DNA of 64,000 bases from Streptomyces althioticus (GCA_014649355.1 BMSW01000005.1:474883-538882); one strand, 5' to 3'; shown: positions 47,658 through 57,037, counted from the first letter of the stretch. Numbers and translations: made by a program. The notes: generated by a model not told the origin, from the sequence alone.

Positions 47658-48845
47658 ATGACGACCCTGCCGCGTCCGACCACGGAACTCTCGGCCGACG
47701 AGGCCCGCCGCATCGCCCTGCGGGCCCAGGGACTCCTCGGCGCCCCCGACCGCCGCGCCGGTGTGCGCGGCGTCCTGCGCCACCTCGGCGCGGTGCAGCT
47801 CGACACGATCTCCGTCCTCGCCCGCTCGCACGAGCTGATCCCGTACGCCCGTCTCGGCGCGGTGGGCCGCCGCGCGGTGGAGGAGGCGTACTGGAAGCAG
47901 GGCGACCAGCCCGCGCACACGTTCGAGTACTGGTCGCACGCCGCGTGCATCCTCCCCGTCGAGGAGTGGCCGCACTTCGCCTTCCGCCGCCGCGCCTACC
48001 GCGCCCGCCCGCACTGGAACCACGAACTGCCCGACGGCGTGTACGACCAGGTCGTCAAGCAGCTGCGCACCGAAGGCCCGCTCACCGCCACCGAGTTGGG
48101 CGGCGCGAAGCGCACCAGCGAGTGGTGGGACTGGTCCGGCACCAAGGTCGCCGTGGAGCGCGCCCTGATGTACGGCGAGGTGGTGTGCGTGGAACGGCGC
48201 GGCTGGAAGCGGGTCTACGACCTGGCCGAGCGGGCCGTGCCGGCCGCGCTGCTGGCCGAGGAGCCCTCGGACGAGGAGTGCCTGCGCCGCCTGGTGGGGC
48301 TGGCCGGGCGGGCGCTGGGCGTGGGCACCCGCGCGGACATCGCGGACTACCACCGGCTGAAGGGTGAGCAGGTCGAGGCGGTGATCGCCGACTCGGGTCT
48401 GGTGCCCGTCACGGTCGAGGGCTGGTCCAAGCCGGCCTGGGCGGACCCGGAGGCGCTGGCCACACCGCCGCGCGGGCGGCACCGCACGACACTGCTGTCC
48501 CCGTTCGACTCCCTGATCTGGGAGCGGGCGCGCACGGAGCGGATCTTCGGCTTCACCCACCGCCTGGAGGCGTACGTCCCCAAACCCAAGCGCGTCCACG
48601 GTTACTTCGCGATGCCGGTGCTGGCGGGCGGACGGCTGGTGGGCCGCGTGGACCCGGCGCGCGAGGGCGGCACGCTGGTCGCCAAGCAGGTCACGCTGGA
48701 CGGCATCAAAGCGGTGCCGCAGGTGGCGCAGGCGCTGGTGGAGGCGGCGGGCTGGGTGGGCTGCACGGACGTCCGCGTGGAGCGGGTGGACGCGCCGGAG
48801 CTGCGCGAGCCGCTGACGGCGGAGCTGGCCCGGCTGCTCGGCTGA
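47658..48845 (+). CDS. YcaQ-family winged-helix protein, putative interstrand-crosslink DNA glycosylase
   Basis: 395 residues from ATG 47658. The conserved opening LRHLGAVQLDTISVLARSHE contains the QxD-type residues shared with the YcaQ/AlkX glycosylases that unhook DNA interstrand crosslinks. Winged-helix repeats follow, then WSHAACILPVEEWPHFAFRR and LLSPFDSLIWERARTERIFG, both strong family signatures. In Streptomyces, relatives such as AlkZ give self-resistance to azinomycin, but this gene lies among housekeeping genes, so general repair is more likely. Activity is not proven. It converges on the response regulator gene 38 bases away. Confidence 0.85.
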   Translation: MTTLPRPTTELSADEARRIALRAQGLLGAPDRRAGVRGVLRHLGAVQLDTISVLARSHELIPYARLGAVGRRAVEEAYWKQGDQPAHTFEYWSHAACILPVEEWPHFAFRRRAYRARPHWNHELPDGVYDQVVKQLRTEGPLTATELGGAKRTSEWWDWSGTKVAVERALMYGEVVCVERRGWKRVYDLAERAVPAALLAEEPSDEECLRRLVGLAGRALGVGTRADIADYHRLKGEQVEAVIADSGLVPVTVEGWSKPAWADPEALATPPRGRHRTTLLSPFDSLIWERARTERIFGFTHRLEAYVPKPKRVHGYFAMPVLAGGRLVGRVDPAREGGTLVAKQVTLDGIKAVPQVAQALVEAAGWVGCTDVRVERVDAPELREPLTAELARLLG

Positions 48846-48883
48846 GCTGACGGGGCGGGGCGGCGGATCGCGGGACCGACGGG

Positions 48884-49630
48884 TCAGCGGATCTCGAGGA
48901 TCTTCTCCCGCATCGCGTAGACCACGGCCTCCATCCGGGAGTGCAGCTGGAGCTTCTCCAGGATGTTGCGCACGTGGTTCTTCACGGTGTTCTCGGAGAT
49001 GAACAACTCCTTGGCGATGTCCCGGTTGTTCATCCCCGTGGCGACGAGTTTGAGGACCTCCAGCTCGCGGTCCGTCAGCCGGGGCGCGGGGACGAGCCGG
49101 CGCTCGTCGGTGCGCTGGATCATCGACTTGAACTCGGTAAGCAGCTTCGACGCCATGGAAGGGCTGATCTGCGACTGCCCGTCGGCGACGGCGCGGATGG
49201 CGGTGGCGACCTCGTCGGTGGAGATCTCCTTGAGCAGGTAGCCGGTGGCGCCCGCCTTGATGGCGTCGTAGAGGTCGGCCTCCTCGTCGCTGATCGTCAG
49301 CATGATGATCTTGGCGCTGGGGGCGACCTCCTTGATGGAGGTGCAGGCCTCGATGCCGCCCCGCTTGGGCATCCGCACGTCCATCAGGACGATGTCGGGC
49401 AGCAGGTCCGCGGCCTTCTCCACGGCCTCGGCGCCGTCACCGGCCTCGCCGACGACCTGGATGTCCTCCTCGGCGGCCAGCACGATCTCCAGACCGCGGC
49501 GGAACAGCGCGTGGTCGTCCACCACCAGGACTCTGATCGGCTCCTTGCGCGGAGTGTCCGCGTCCGGGCCCATGCCGACGACGCCGTCGTCGGCATCCTC
49601 GTCCCGCATCGGTCCGAAGCTGTCCGCCAT
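48884..49630 (-). CDS. NarL/FixJ-family response regulator, apparently orphan
   Basis: 248 residues from ATG 49630, with GGGAGG six bases upstream. The receiver domain starts only at about residue 32 after an acidic tail (DEDADDGVVGMGPDADTPRK): VLVVDDHALFRRG, phospho-acceptor Asp84 in DIVLMDVRMPKRGG, Thr in IIMLTISDEEADLYD, Lys in GYLLKEIS. The LuxR-type helix-turn-helix is at about 180-245 (LTDRELEVLKLVATGMNNRD). No histidine kinase gene is adjacent, so the partner is elsewhere or absent. Targets unknown. The gene sits directly downstream of hpf on the same strand, behind a hairpin. Confidence 0.93.
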   Translation of the reverse strand: MADSFGPMRDEDADDGVVGMGPDADTPRKEPIRVLVVDDHALFRRGLEIVLAAEEDIQVVGEAGDGAEAVEKAADLLPDIVLMDVRMPKRGGIEACTSIKEVAPSAKIIMLTISDEEADLYDAIKAGATGYLLKEISTDEVATAIRAVADGQSQISPSMASKLLTEFKSMIQRTDERRLVPAPRLTDRELEVLKLVATGMNNRDIAKELFISENTVKNHVRNILEKLQLHSRMEAVVYAMREKILEIR

Positions 49631-49775
49631 CGCGTTCCTCCCCCTGAAGGCTGTGGCCTGTGGTCCTGACCATCGCCAACCCAAGGCAACGGCCCACCGG
49701 TTGGGCCGCTGCCGCCATGATTCCATGCCGCACCGTCACCGGGGTGCCGGTGGGGACACCGGGCGGTGGCACGCC

Positions 49776-49812
49776 GGTGCCCCTGGGGGCGCACACGCGC
49801 ACCAGGGGCACC
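49776..49812 (-). terminator. Terminator hairpin after hpf
   Basis: GGTGCCCCTGG (49776-49786) and its exact complement (49802-49812) with a 15-base loop, 23 bases past the hpf stop on the minus strand and upstream of the response regulator. Confidence 0.65.
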
Positions 49813-49834
49813 TGCTGTGCTGTCGCCCGGCGGG

Positions 49835-50527
49835 TCAGCCGCCGAGGGTTCCGCCCGCCTCGGGGGAGTTGTTCTCGGTGACCATCGTGTCGGTCCTGAG
49901 GTGGATCACGCCGTAGTCGTAGGCGTGGCGCCGGTAGACGACGCTGGGCTCCTTGGTCTCGGAGTCGACGAAGAGGTAGAAGTCGTGCCCGACCAACTCC
50001 ATCTCGTAGAGCGCCTGGTCGAGGGTCATGGGGGCGGCCACGTGGGTCTTCTCGCGGACGACCAGCGGCCCGTCGCCCTGGACCTCCAGGGAACCGACCT
50101 TCTTGGTGGGGACCGCCTGCTCCTCCTCCGGCGCGGTGACCGCGCCGGACCCGTTGAGGGTGGCCACGCCGGGCACGTGGTCGGGGACCTCGGCGGCGGG
50201 GATCCTGCGCGAGCCGCGCCGTGAGAAACGCTTGTCGTGCTGCTTGCGCAGCCGGGCGTCGAGCTTCTCCGCTGCCAGGTCGAGCGCCGCGTAGGGGTCG
50301 CTCGCCGCCGCCTCCGCCCGGATCACCGGGCCGCGGGAGCGGAGCGTGATCTCCACCCGGTCGCAGCGGTCGGCCTGTCGGGGGTTGGGCTCCTTGGACA
50401 CCTCGACGTCGAGGCTCATCACCTTGCCATCGAGCTTCTGGATCTTCTCCAGGTTCAGCTTCTCGGCCACGTGCTTCCGGAACCGCTCGGGCACCTCGGT
50501 CTTGCGGCCCTTGACGACGATGTCCAC
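49835..50527 (-). CDS. hpf: Long-form ribosome hibernation promoting factor HPF
   Basis: 230 residues from GTG 50527, with CGGAG six bases upstream, so that the product begins VDIVVKGRKTEVPERFRKHV. The N-terminal S30AE/YfiA domain (1-110) ends in basic ARLRKQHDKRFSRRG, which fits the mRNA channel of the 30S subunit. A linker rich in Pro/Glu leads to the C-terminal domain (about 165-230), with KTHVAAPMTLDQALYEMELV and FYLFVDSETKEPSVVYRRHAYD, that pairs ribosomes into inactive 100S dimers. Long HPFs do this without a separate RMF. Lies between comF and a response regulator; conserved next to secA in actinobacteria. Confidence 0.95.
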   Translation of the reverse strand: MDIVVKGRKTEVPERFRKHVAEKLNLEKIQKLDGKVMSLDVEVSKEPNPRQADRCDRVEITLRSRGPVIRAEAAASDPYAALDLAAEKLDARLRKQHDKRFSRRGSRRIPAAEVPDHVPGVATLNGSGAVTAPEEEQAVPTKKVGSLEVQGDGPLVVREKTHVAAPMTLDQALYEMELVGHDFYLFVDSETKEPSVVYRRHAYDYGVIHLRTDTMVTENNSPEAGGTLGG

Positions 50528-50841
50528 GCAGAACTCCGTTCCCGGATCACTCCGCTTCGCTGCGGATGTGTCTCCCTTTTGCACCAGGCTCCGGTGTCGT
50601 CCGGAGCCTCGGACTCGGTGACGTCCACCTCCTCCCCCCGGCGCGAGATCTCCCAGTCCACCGGTGCGGGTGAAGTCGATAAGGCCCGCACCGCCGCATT
50701 CCGATCAGAGGGGTGTGGCCTGCGGCTTTCCCTCACAACCGAACATATCTCGCGCGGACGGATGGCGTCACCCTCTACCGCGACGTACCTCCATTCAGGG
50801 GAATTAACCCTCTGATTACCTGCAACGACGTAAGTTCTCAG
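50528..50841 (-). promoter_or_regulatory. hpf promoter region
   Basis: About 310 bases between the comF-like stop and the hpf start. The part 50720-50860 is unusually AT-rich for this chromosome. It contains an imperfect inverted repeat TCAGGG (50795-50800) / CCCTcTGA (50808-50815) that could end comF transcription or serve as an operator. Promoter hexamers cannot be assigned with confidence. Confidence 0.45.
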
Positions 50842-51786
50842 TCAGTTTCGGTGTATTCCGAACGCATCCGGCGACGCCGCCACGACGGCCGCGCACACCA
50901 CGCCGGGCGTCCCGCCGGCGCGTGTCCCGCGCGCCTCCTTCACCGTCCGGCCGGGCTGCCGGTCCGCTCCGCTCCACGCCTGTGGCGGTGTCCTCCGTTG
51001 TTCTGACCCTTCCCATGTCTCACCCAGGTACACGAATGCGGGCCGCGAATTGCTCGACGCCTCCCGGCCCATTACGGCCGGTTCCGTTTCCGGGCCGGGC
51101 GGCCCTTGTGCGGCCGTGACCGCGCGTGCCGCCTCGGCGAGGGTCGCCCCGGTCGTCATGAGGTCGTCGACCAGCACGACCCGGCCCCGGCGCAACAGCC
51201 GGGCACAGCCGGGCGCCACCGCGAGGGCGCCGGCGACGTTGGCCAGCCGCTGCCTCGAGCCGAGTCCCGACTGGTCGGCCACCGGCCGCCGTTGCCGCAG
51301 CGCGGCGAGTACCGCTGCGGGTACCCCCGAGCGCCGCAGCTCACCCGCCGCCGCGTACGCGATCCGCCGCGCCGGGTCGTGCCCGCGCGCCCGCACGGCC
51401 CGCCGGGCGGACGGCACGGGAACGAGCAGTACGGGGGTGCTTGCCGCCCTGCCCGTGCCGTCACGGCTGCCGGGCCGCGGGCGGGCCGCCGGAGCTCCCA
51501 GTCCCGCCCGCACGGCGCCCGCGAGGGCCTCGCCCAGGGGCCGGGCGAGGGCCAGGGCGCCGCGCTCCTTGTGGGCGAGCAGCGCGGCGCGCACCTCGTC
51601 GGCGTAGGGGGCGGCCGCGTGCACGGGCGGCAGTCCGCGGGGCTCGGGCGCCGGCCGCACCCGGCGTGGCTCCCTGTCGCTCAGCGCCGCACGGCACCGG
51701 TCGCAGAGCACGGCGCGGGGCCTGCCGCATCCGCCGCACTCGGCCGGAAGCACCAGGTCGGTGAGGTCCCGCCACCAGCTCCGCAT
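50842..51786 (-). CDS. ComF-family phosphoribosyltransferase-like protein
   Basis: 314 residues. A zinc-finger opening CGGCGRPRAVLCDRC (C17, C20, C28, C31) is followed by APYADEVRAALLAHKERGAL and the PRPP-binding loop VVLVDDLMTTGAT at about 203-215, the ComF signature. In Firmicutes ComF helps DNA uptake; in actinobacteria the role is unknown. Between the PRPP loop and the conserved end VCAAVVAASPDAFGIHRN lie about 65 extra Pro/Gly/Arg-rich residues not expected in this family. It is upstream of hpf and downstream of lpqB on the same strand, as in Mycobacterium, but a repeat-filled 604-base gap separates it from lpqB here. Confidence 0.88.
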   Translation of the reverse strand: MRSWWRDLTDLVLPAECGGCGRPRAVLCDRCRAALSDREPRRVRPAPEPRGLPPVHAAAPYADEVRAALLAHKERGALALARPLGEALAGAVRAGLGAPAARPRPGSRDGTGRAASTPVLLVPVPSARRAVRARGHDPARRIAYAAAGELRRSGVPAAVLAALRQRRPVADQSGLGSRQRLANVAGALAVAPGCARLLRRGRVVLVDDLMTTGATLAEAARAVTAAQGPPGPETEPAVMGREASSNSRPAFVYLGETWEGSEQRRTPPQAWSGADRQPGRTVKEARGTRAGGTPGVVCAAVVAASPDAFGIHRN

Positions 51787-52390
51787 GGGCTCACTGTGCC
51801 AACGCCCCGGTCACCCGGCCACCCCTGTGGACAACCGTGTGACCAGCGCCGGAACCACTCGAACACCGGAGCGAGACCCTTGAAACGGCCGGCCCGGGAC
51901 CGCGCTCGACCCGGCCCCATCGGCCCCGGACCCGCTCACCCCGGGCCCGCCCGCGCCGAACCCGCTCGAACGCCGAAGCGAGACCCCCCGAACCAGCCGG
52001 CCCGGAGCCGCGCTCATCCCAGACCCGCTCACCCCGGGCCCGCCCGCACCGAACCCGCTCGAACGCCGAAGCGAGACCCCTGAAGCAGCCGGCCCGGGAC
52101 CGCGCACACCCCGGACCGATCGCCCCGAACCCACCCGTTCCGGGCCCGCCCGTCCCGTACCCGCCCGCGCCGAGCCCGCTCGAACGCCGAAGCAAGACCC
52201 CTGAACCAGCCGGCCCGGAGCCGCGCTCATCCCGAACCGCCCGCCGCGGACCCGCTCACTCCGGACCCGCCGGCCCCGGACCCGCTCACTCCGGACCCGC
52301 CCGCCCCGGACCGGCACGGCCCGCACCCGCTCACCCCGGACCGCTCACCCCGGACCCGCGCGCCGGACCGGCGACCCAACCCGCGCCCGC
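51787..52390. repeat. Noncoding degenerate tandem repeat array between lpqB and comF-like gene
   Basis: Four copies of CTCGAACGCCGAAGCGAGAC start at 51858, 51965, 52058 and 52179 (spacing 107, 93 and 121). Each is followed by CCGGCCCGGGACCGCGC-type sequence. The spacing varies because a short module GGACCCGCTCACCCCGG is repeated one to several times between copies, most densely at 52245-52350. Frames read as protein consist only of repeated Gly/Ser/Arg peptides. I regard the region as noncoding; it sits just past the lpqB stop. Confidence 0.85.
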
Positions 52391-54238
52391 TCAGCCCGGA
52401 TAGACCGGTGCCTTCCCCTCCGTCACGTCCGCCACCTTCTGCCACTGCGCCCCCGACGGCAGCCGCACGATGCCGTCCACCGAGAACGCCACCAGCGGCG
52501 CGTTGTCGTCCCCGGCGGCGGTCAGCGCCTTCACGCCGGTCAGCGCGGCGGGCGGCGGCACGTCCGGGGTGGAGCCGTCGACCTCGACGTACTTCATCTG
52601 CTCCACGCCCTCGTGCTCGCGGCCGACGACCACGAGCCGGCTGTCCCCTGCCCACGACATGGCGGTGACCTGCTCCAGCTCGGGGGTGGCCGAGCGCAGC
52701 TCCACCACGGTGACCGTGGGCTGCTCGCCCGACCCTGCCTCGTCCGGGCCGCTGCGCTCGATCCGTCCGACGAGCAGCGACCGCTGGTCGCCGTTCTCGA
52801 CGACGAGGGCGATCCGCACCCCGTCGGCGGCCACCCGCACCGACTGGATCCGGCCCTCCAGGCCCGGCGTGCGTACCTGCAGCGGCTGTCCCGCGCCTTC
52901 CTCCAGCAGGTAGAGGCCGGGGCGGGCGGGGTTGCGGTCGGCGATCCACAGGCCGCCCTGGGCGTCCCAGCTCGGCGGGGTCAGCCGGTCCTGCTCGGTC
53001 TTGCCCTGGCTGCGCAGCACCGGCTCGCCGAGGGTGGCGCCCTGCGCCAGCGCGGAGACGAACAGGTCCTGGCCGTTCAGGCCGACACCGGCCGCGGTGC
53101 GCTCGTCCCGAGCGACCGCCACGGACCGCAGGCGCTGCCCGCCCTGGCCGAGCGCGCCGGGCGCCGGTTCGGCGTCGGGGCTGCGGCTGCCGGCGGCGAC
53201 CCGGACGAGCTTGTCCTTCCCGTCGAGGTAGTACAGGTGGTCGGGCTGGTTGAGCGCGCCCCGGGTGGCCACGGTCTCGGCGCCGTCCTGGGTGAGGGAG
53301 CACAGCTGACCGCCGTCGGCCCGCAGTTCGACCTCCTCCACCGCGGGGCTGAGGTCGCGCAGCGTGAACAGCAGCTGGGCGGCCATCTCCTCGCAGCGGC
53401 CGGTGCCGATGTCGGCCGCCCGGTCGTTGAGCGGCACGGTGAGCTTGCCGCGGTCGTCCGGGGTGAGCGGTCCCGTGCCCTTCCGTAGCTGGGTGCCGGT
53501 CGGGAAACTCGAGCGGACGACGGGGTCGAGCCAGTTCGTCGGACCGGTGAGCAGCGAGCGCACCATCCGCGTCGTGGGGTCGACGTGCCGGCGCACGTAC
53601 ACGGGGTCGGCGACGGCCATCGGCAGCGACGCCCCGTTCACGTCCACGTTCGCGGCGAAGTAGTACTTGTTGAAGGACGTGTAGTTGCGCTGGAAGTCCG
53701 ACTTGCCCATGACGACGCCCTGCGGCACCGCGTCGATGCGCCACTGGCCGCTCTTGTCGTCCTTCACCAGCCGCACCAGCTCGCTGTAGTGGCCGGAGGA
53801 GGGAGCGTACGCCTGCTGCGCGTCCACGGTGGCGAACTTGGTGCCGGTCAGCGTGTACGTGAGGGCGGTGCTGTCCTCGCGGGGCTCCCGGTCGGCGCGG
53901 GCGCCGGGCCCGTCGGAGAGCACCGTGGTCGACTGCTCGGGACGCCAGTACTTGGACGCCTCGGGCGTCAGGTACTGGCGCGCGGTCTTGTAGTCGGCGT
54001 CGTCGCTGGTCAGCGCCTCCAGGAAGCCCTGGACGATCTGGGTGGGGGTGGCGTCGTCGCTCGGCGGCATGGCGTACACCCGCACCTGCGAGTCCTGGCG
54101 CGGTGTGGACTCCACCCCGCGCAGGTCGCCGCTGTCCGGCATCGAGGCGCACCCGGCCAGCAGGACCGCCCCGCAGGCGGCGTACACCGCCGCCCTGGCC
54201 GGTGTCCCCCGCCCGCGCCTCACACGCTCACCGCCCAC
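52391..54238 (-). CDS. lpqB: Lipoprotein LpqB, MtrAB accessory factor
   Basis: 615 residues from GTG 54238, with GGGGAGG six bases upstream; it overlaps the mtrB stop by 11 bases. The signal peptide ends in VLLAGC (Cys30), so it is a lipoprotein on the outer face of the membrane. LpqB is known in actinobacteria to bind the extracellular part of MtrB and modulate MtrAB signalling. A GerMN-like domain is in the first half (PPSDDATPTQIVQGFLEALT), and a beta-propeller-like C-terminal half is full of GxxVxSVAVARDERTAAGV-type blades. It forms one operon with mtrA and mtrB. Confidence 0.95.
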   Translation of the reverse strand: MGGERVRRGRGTPARAAVYAACGAVLLAGCASMPDSGDLRGVESTPRQDSQVRVYAMPPSDDATPTQIVQGFLEALTSDDADYKTARQYLTPEASKYWRPEQSTTVLSDGPGARADREPREDSTALTYTLTGTKFATVDAQQAYAPSSGHYSELVRLVKDDKSGQWRIDAVPQGVVMGKSDFQRNYTSFNKYYFAANVDVNGASLPMAVADPVYVRRHVDPTTRMVRSLLTGPTNWLDPVVRSSFPTGTQLRKGTGPLTPDDRGKLTVPLNDRAADIGTGRCEEMAAQLLFTLRDLSPAVEEVELRADGGQLCSLTQDGAETVATRGALNQPDHLYYLDGKDKLVRVAAGSRSPDAEPAPGALGQGGQRLRSVAVARDERTAAGVGLNGQDLFVSALAQGATLGEPVLRSQGKTEQDRLTPPSWDAQGGLWIADRNPARPGLYLLEEGAGQPLQVRTPGLEGRIQSVRVAADGVRIALVVENGDQRSLLVGRIERSGPDEAGSGEQPTVTVVELRSATPELEQVTAMSWAGDSRLVVVGREHEGVEQMKYVEVDGSTPDVPPPAALTGVKALTAAGDDNAPLVAFSVDGIVRLPSGAQWQKVADVTEGKAPVYPG

Positions 54239-56342
54239 GCGTCGCCTCCCCGTCCTTCTCCGCACCGCGCGGTGCGCCGTCCCCGCCCTCGTCTGCGGCC
54301 GTCGGCCGGTCCGCGCCGCCCGGAGGAGCCTCGTCCGTCCCGCCGTTCACGCCGGGCGCCGTGCCCGGCGCCATCCGCGTGCTGCCCGAGCGGGCCACCA
54401 CGCGCGCGCCGCTGCCCGGCAGGGCGGTGGGATCGGCCGTGGGCGCCGAGGCGCCGGGCCTGCGGCCCAGCGGGTCGCGGGCGGACTGCGCCGGGTCGTC
54501 GGCGCCCGGCCGGCCCACCGGCACCGTGGCGCGCTTCTCGCCGTCGCCGCGCGGCAGTCCCGCGTCGTCGAGGCCGCGGTTGCGCCGCGAGTCCTTGGGT
54601 TCCAGGGGTATCGGGGATCCGCGCAGCGGCTCGTCCGCCGTCCTGGGCAGCGTCAGCCGGAACTGCGAGCCGCCGCCCGGCTCGCCCCACGCCTGGAGCC
54701 AGCCGCCGTGCAGCCGGGCGTCCTCCAGGGCGATGGAGAGCCCCAGGCCCGTGCCGCCGGTGGTGCGGGCGCGGGCCGGGTCGGCGCGCCAGAAGCGGCT
54801 GAACACGCGCGTGGCCTCGCCGGGCTTGAGCCCGACGCCGTAGTCGCGCACGGCGACGGCCACGGCGCCGCCCGCGGCGGCCAGCTTGACGACGACGTCC
54901 TTGCCCTCGCCGTGCTCGACGGCGTTGACGACCAGGTTGCGCAGCACCCGCTCCACGCGTCGCGCGTCGGCCTCGGCGACCACGGGCTGCTGGTCGCCGA
55001 CGATCTTGATGACGGTGCCCTTGCGCTCGGCGAGCGGCTCCGCGCCGGTCACCACGCGCCGCACCACCTCGCGCAGGTCGATCGGCTCCGCCTCCAGGGC
55101 GGCCGCGCCCGCGTCGAAGCGGCTGATCTCCAGCAGGTCGGCGAGCAGCGACTCGAACCGGTCGAGCTGGTCGGCGAGCAGTTCGGCCGACCGCGCGGTG
55201 ACGGGGTCGAAGTCCTCGCGGGCCTCGTGGATGACGTCGGCGGCCATCCGCACGGTGGTCAGCGGGGTGCGCAGCTCGTGCGACACGTCCGACACGAACC
55301 GGCGCTGCATCCGCGACAGGTCCTCGAGCTGGCTGATCTTGAGCTGGAGGTTCTGCGCCATCTTGTTGAAGGCCTCGCCGAGGCGGGCGATGTCGTCCTC
55401 GCCGGTGACCTTCATGCGTTCCTGGAGCCGCCCCGCGGACAGCCGTTCGGCGATCCCGGCGGCCATCCGGACCGGCGTGACCACCTGCCGCACCACGAGC
55501 CAGGCGATCGCCCCGAGCAGCACGACCACGAACAGCCCGGCAGTCGCCAGGGTGCCCTTGACCAGGCTCAGCGACTTCTCCTCCTGGGTGAGCGGGAAGA
55601 GGTAGTACAGCTGGTACGGGTCGCCGTTGGGGTCGTTGACCTGCTTGCCGATGACGAGGGCCGGCTGGGACTCCTTGTCCTTCTCGGCGAAGACGATGCG
55701 CGTGTAGCTCTGCGCGGCCCCGGTGCTGGTGTCGATGCGCTCGCGCAGCGCCGCGGGGACGCTCGCGGCCGGGTTGACCCCGCCGGAGGCGCGCGGTCCG
55801 CGCCCGCTGCCGCTGTCGCCGCCGGAGGGCAGGGTCACCACGTCGAAGGCGCCCTGGCCGCCGCTGGACAGCGAGGCGACGAGGTCGCTCATCCACTGGA
55901 TGACGCTCTGCGAGGGGCGGCCGTCGGGTGCCGGGCCCTCCTCGTCGGTGACGCTCCCGGCCTGCTCGGCCTGCTGCTTGGCAACGGCGAAACCGCCCGT
56001 GGCCTGACTCTGCGACGCCTTCACCTTGGCGTCGAGCAGGCCGTTGCGCACCTGGCCGATGACGACGAAGCCGAGCAGCAGCACGACGCCCAGCGACATC
56101 AGCAGCGTCGTGACGACGACCTTGAGCTGAATGTTGCGCCGCCACAGCCGCATGACGGGCAGCAGCGGACGCCGCACCCAGCGCATGACCAGGCGGACGA
56201 CCGGGCTTCCCTGGACCCCGCCCTGGAGCAGGTCGCCGTCGAAGAGGTGGCGCCAGCGGGAAGCCGCCGTCCCCCGGCCGACAGGCCGCCCCGGACGGCC
56301 CCCGGACCGGCCGGGCGCCGAAGCGGCACTGTCACCGGACAT
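54228..56342 (-). CDS. mtrB: Two-component sensor histidine kinase MtrB
   Basis: 704 residues from ATG 56342, three bases... spacing is so short that it is coupled to mtrA; ATG 56375 inside mtrA is less likely. Two membrane helices (VVVTTLLMSLGVVLLLGFVV and ATAGLFVVVLLGAIAWLVV) enclose an extracytoplasmic sensor. A HAMP domain follows, then the phospho-acceptor His355 in SDVSHELRTPLTTVRMAADV. The ATP-binding domain has NLVVNAVEHGEGKDVVVKLA (N box), VRDYGVGL (G1), FSRFW (F box) and TGGTGLGLSIAL (G2). A disordered C-terminal tail of about 130 residues follows. It phosphorylates MtrA and is modulated by LpqB. Confidence 0.95.
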   Translation of the reverse strand: MSGDSAASAPGRSGGRPGRPVGRGTAASRWRHLFDGDLLQGGVQGSPVVRLVMRWVRRPLLPVMRLWRRNIQLKVVVTTLLMSLGVVLLLGFVVIGQVRNGLLDAKVKASQSQATGGFAVAKQQAEQAGSVTDEEGPAPDGRPSQSVIQWMSDLVASLSSGGQGAFDVVTLPSGGDSGSGRGPRASGGVNPAASVPAALRERIDTSTGAAQSYTRIVFAEKDKESQPALVIGKQVNDPNGDPYQLYYLFPLTQEEKSLSLVKGTLATAGLFVVVLLGAIAWLVVRQVVTPVRMAAGIAERLSAGRLQERMKVTGEDDIARLGEAFNKMAQNLQLKISQLEDLSRMQRRFVSDVSHELRTPLTTVRMAADVIHEAREDFDPVTARSAELLADQLDRFESLLADLLEISRFDAGAAALEAEPIDLREVVRRVVTGAEPLAERKGTVIKIVGDQQPVVAEADARRVERVLRNLVVNAVEHGEGKDVVVKLAAAGGAVAVAVRDYGVGLKPGEATRVFSRFWRADPARARTTGGTGLGLSIALEDARLHGGWLQAWGEPGGGSQFRLTLPRTADEPLRGSPIPLEPKDSRRNRGLDDAGLPRGDGEKRATVPVGRPGADDPAQSARDPLGRRPGASAPTADPTALPGSGARVVARSGSTRMAPGTAPGVNGGTDEAPPGGADRPTAADEGGDGAPRGAEKDGEATRGR

Positions 56343-56343
56343 G

Positions 56344-57033
56344 TCAGCTCGGTCCTGCCTTGTATCCGACACCACGGACCGTCACCACGATCTCGGGCTT
56401 CTCCGGGTCCTTCTCGACCTTGGAGCGCAGCCGCTGCACATGCACGTTGACCAGGCGGGTGTCCGCCGCGTGGCGGTAGCCCCACACCTGCTCCAGCAGC
56501 ACCTCACGCGTGAACACCTGCCACGGCTTGCGCGCGAGGGCGACCAGCAGGTCGAACTCCAGCGGCGTCAGGGCGATGGACTGCCCGTCCCGCTTCACGG
56601 AGTGACCGGCCACGTCGATCACCAGGTCGCCGATGGCGAGCTGCTCCGGCGCCGGCTCCTCGGACCTGCGCAGCCGCGCACGGATCCGGGCGACCAGCTC
56701 CTTCGGCTTGAACGGCTTGACGATGTAGTCGTCGGCCCCGGACTCCAGGCCCACCACCACGTCGACGGTGTCGCTCTTCGCCGTGAGCATCACGATCGGC
56801 ACCCCGGACTCCGCCCTGATCAGGCGGCAGACCTCGATGCCGTCACGGCCGGGGAGCATCAGGTCCAGCAGGACCAGATCCGGCTTGGTCTCACGGAAGG
56901 CGGCCAGCGCCTTGTCGCCGTCGGCTACGAAAGACGGCTCAAAACCTTCACCGCGCAGCACGATGCCGAGCATCTCGGCCAGTGCGCTGTCGTCGTCGAC
57001 GACAAGGACTCGTCCCTTCATAAACGACATCAT
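56344..57033 (-). CDS. mtrA: Two-component response regulator MtrA
   Basis: 229 residues from ATG 57033; ATG 57030 and ATG 57021 (MKGRVLVVDDDSAL) are also possible and no strong ribosome binding site decides. OmpR-family: receiver with VDDD (13-15), phospho-acceptor Asp57 in LVLLDLMLPGRDG, LTA and KPFKPKEL. A winged-helix domain ends VWGYRHAADTRLVNVHVQRL. MtrA is a major actinobacterial regulator of cell division, envelope and development. It is the first gene of mtrA-mtrB-lpqB. Two GTNACC half-sites lie just upstream, in the end of mtnA. Confidence 0.97.
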   Translation of the reverse strand: MMSFMKGRVLVVDDDSALAEMLGIVLRGEGFEPSFVADGDKALAAFRETKPDLVLLDLMLPGRDGIEVCRLIRAESGVPIVMLTAKSDTVDVVVGLESGADDYIVKPFKPKELVARIRARLRRSEEPAPEQLAIGDLVIDVAGHSVKRDGQSIALTPLEFDLLVALARKPWQVFTREVLLEQVWGYRHAADTRLVNVHVQRLRSKVEKDPEKPEIVVTVRGVGYKAGPS

Positions 57034-57037
57034 CCCA

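Noticed and set aside
51811..52326. Gly/Ser/Val-rich frames in the lpqB-comF spacer resembling elastin-like repeats
   Set aside because: All phases of the DNA repeat are open, starts are unsupported, and the composition is that of the repeat.
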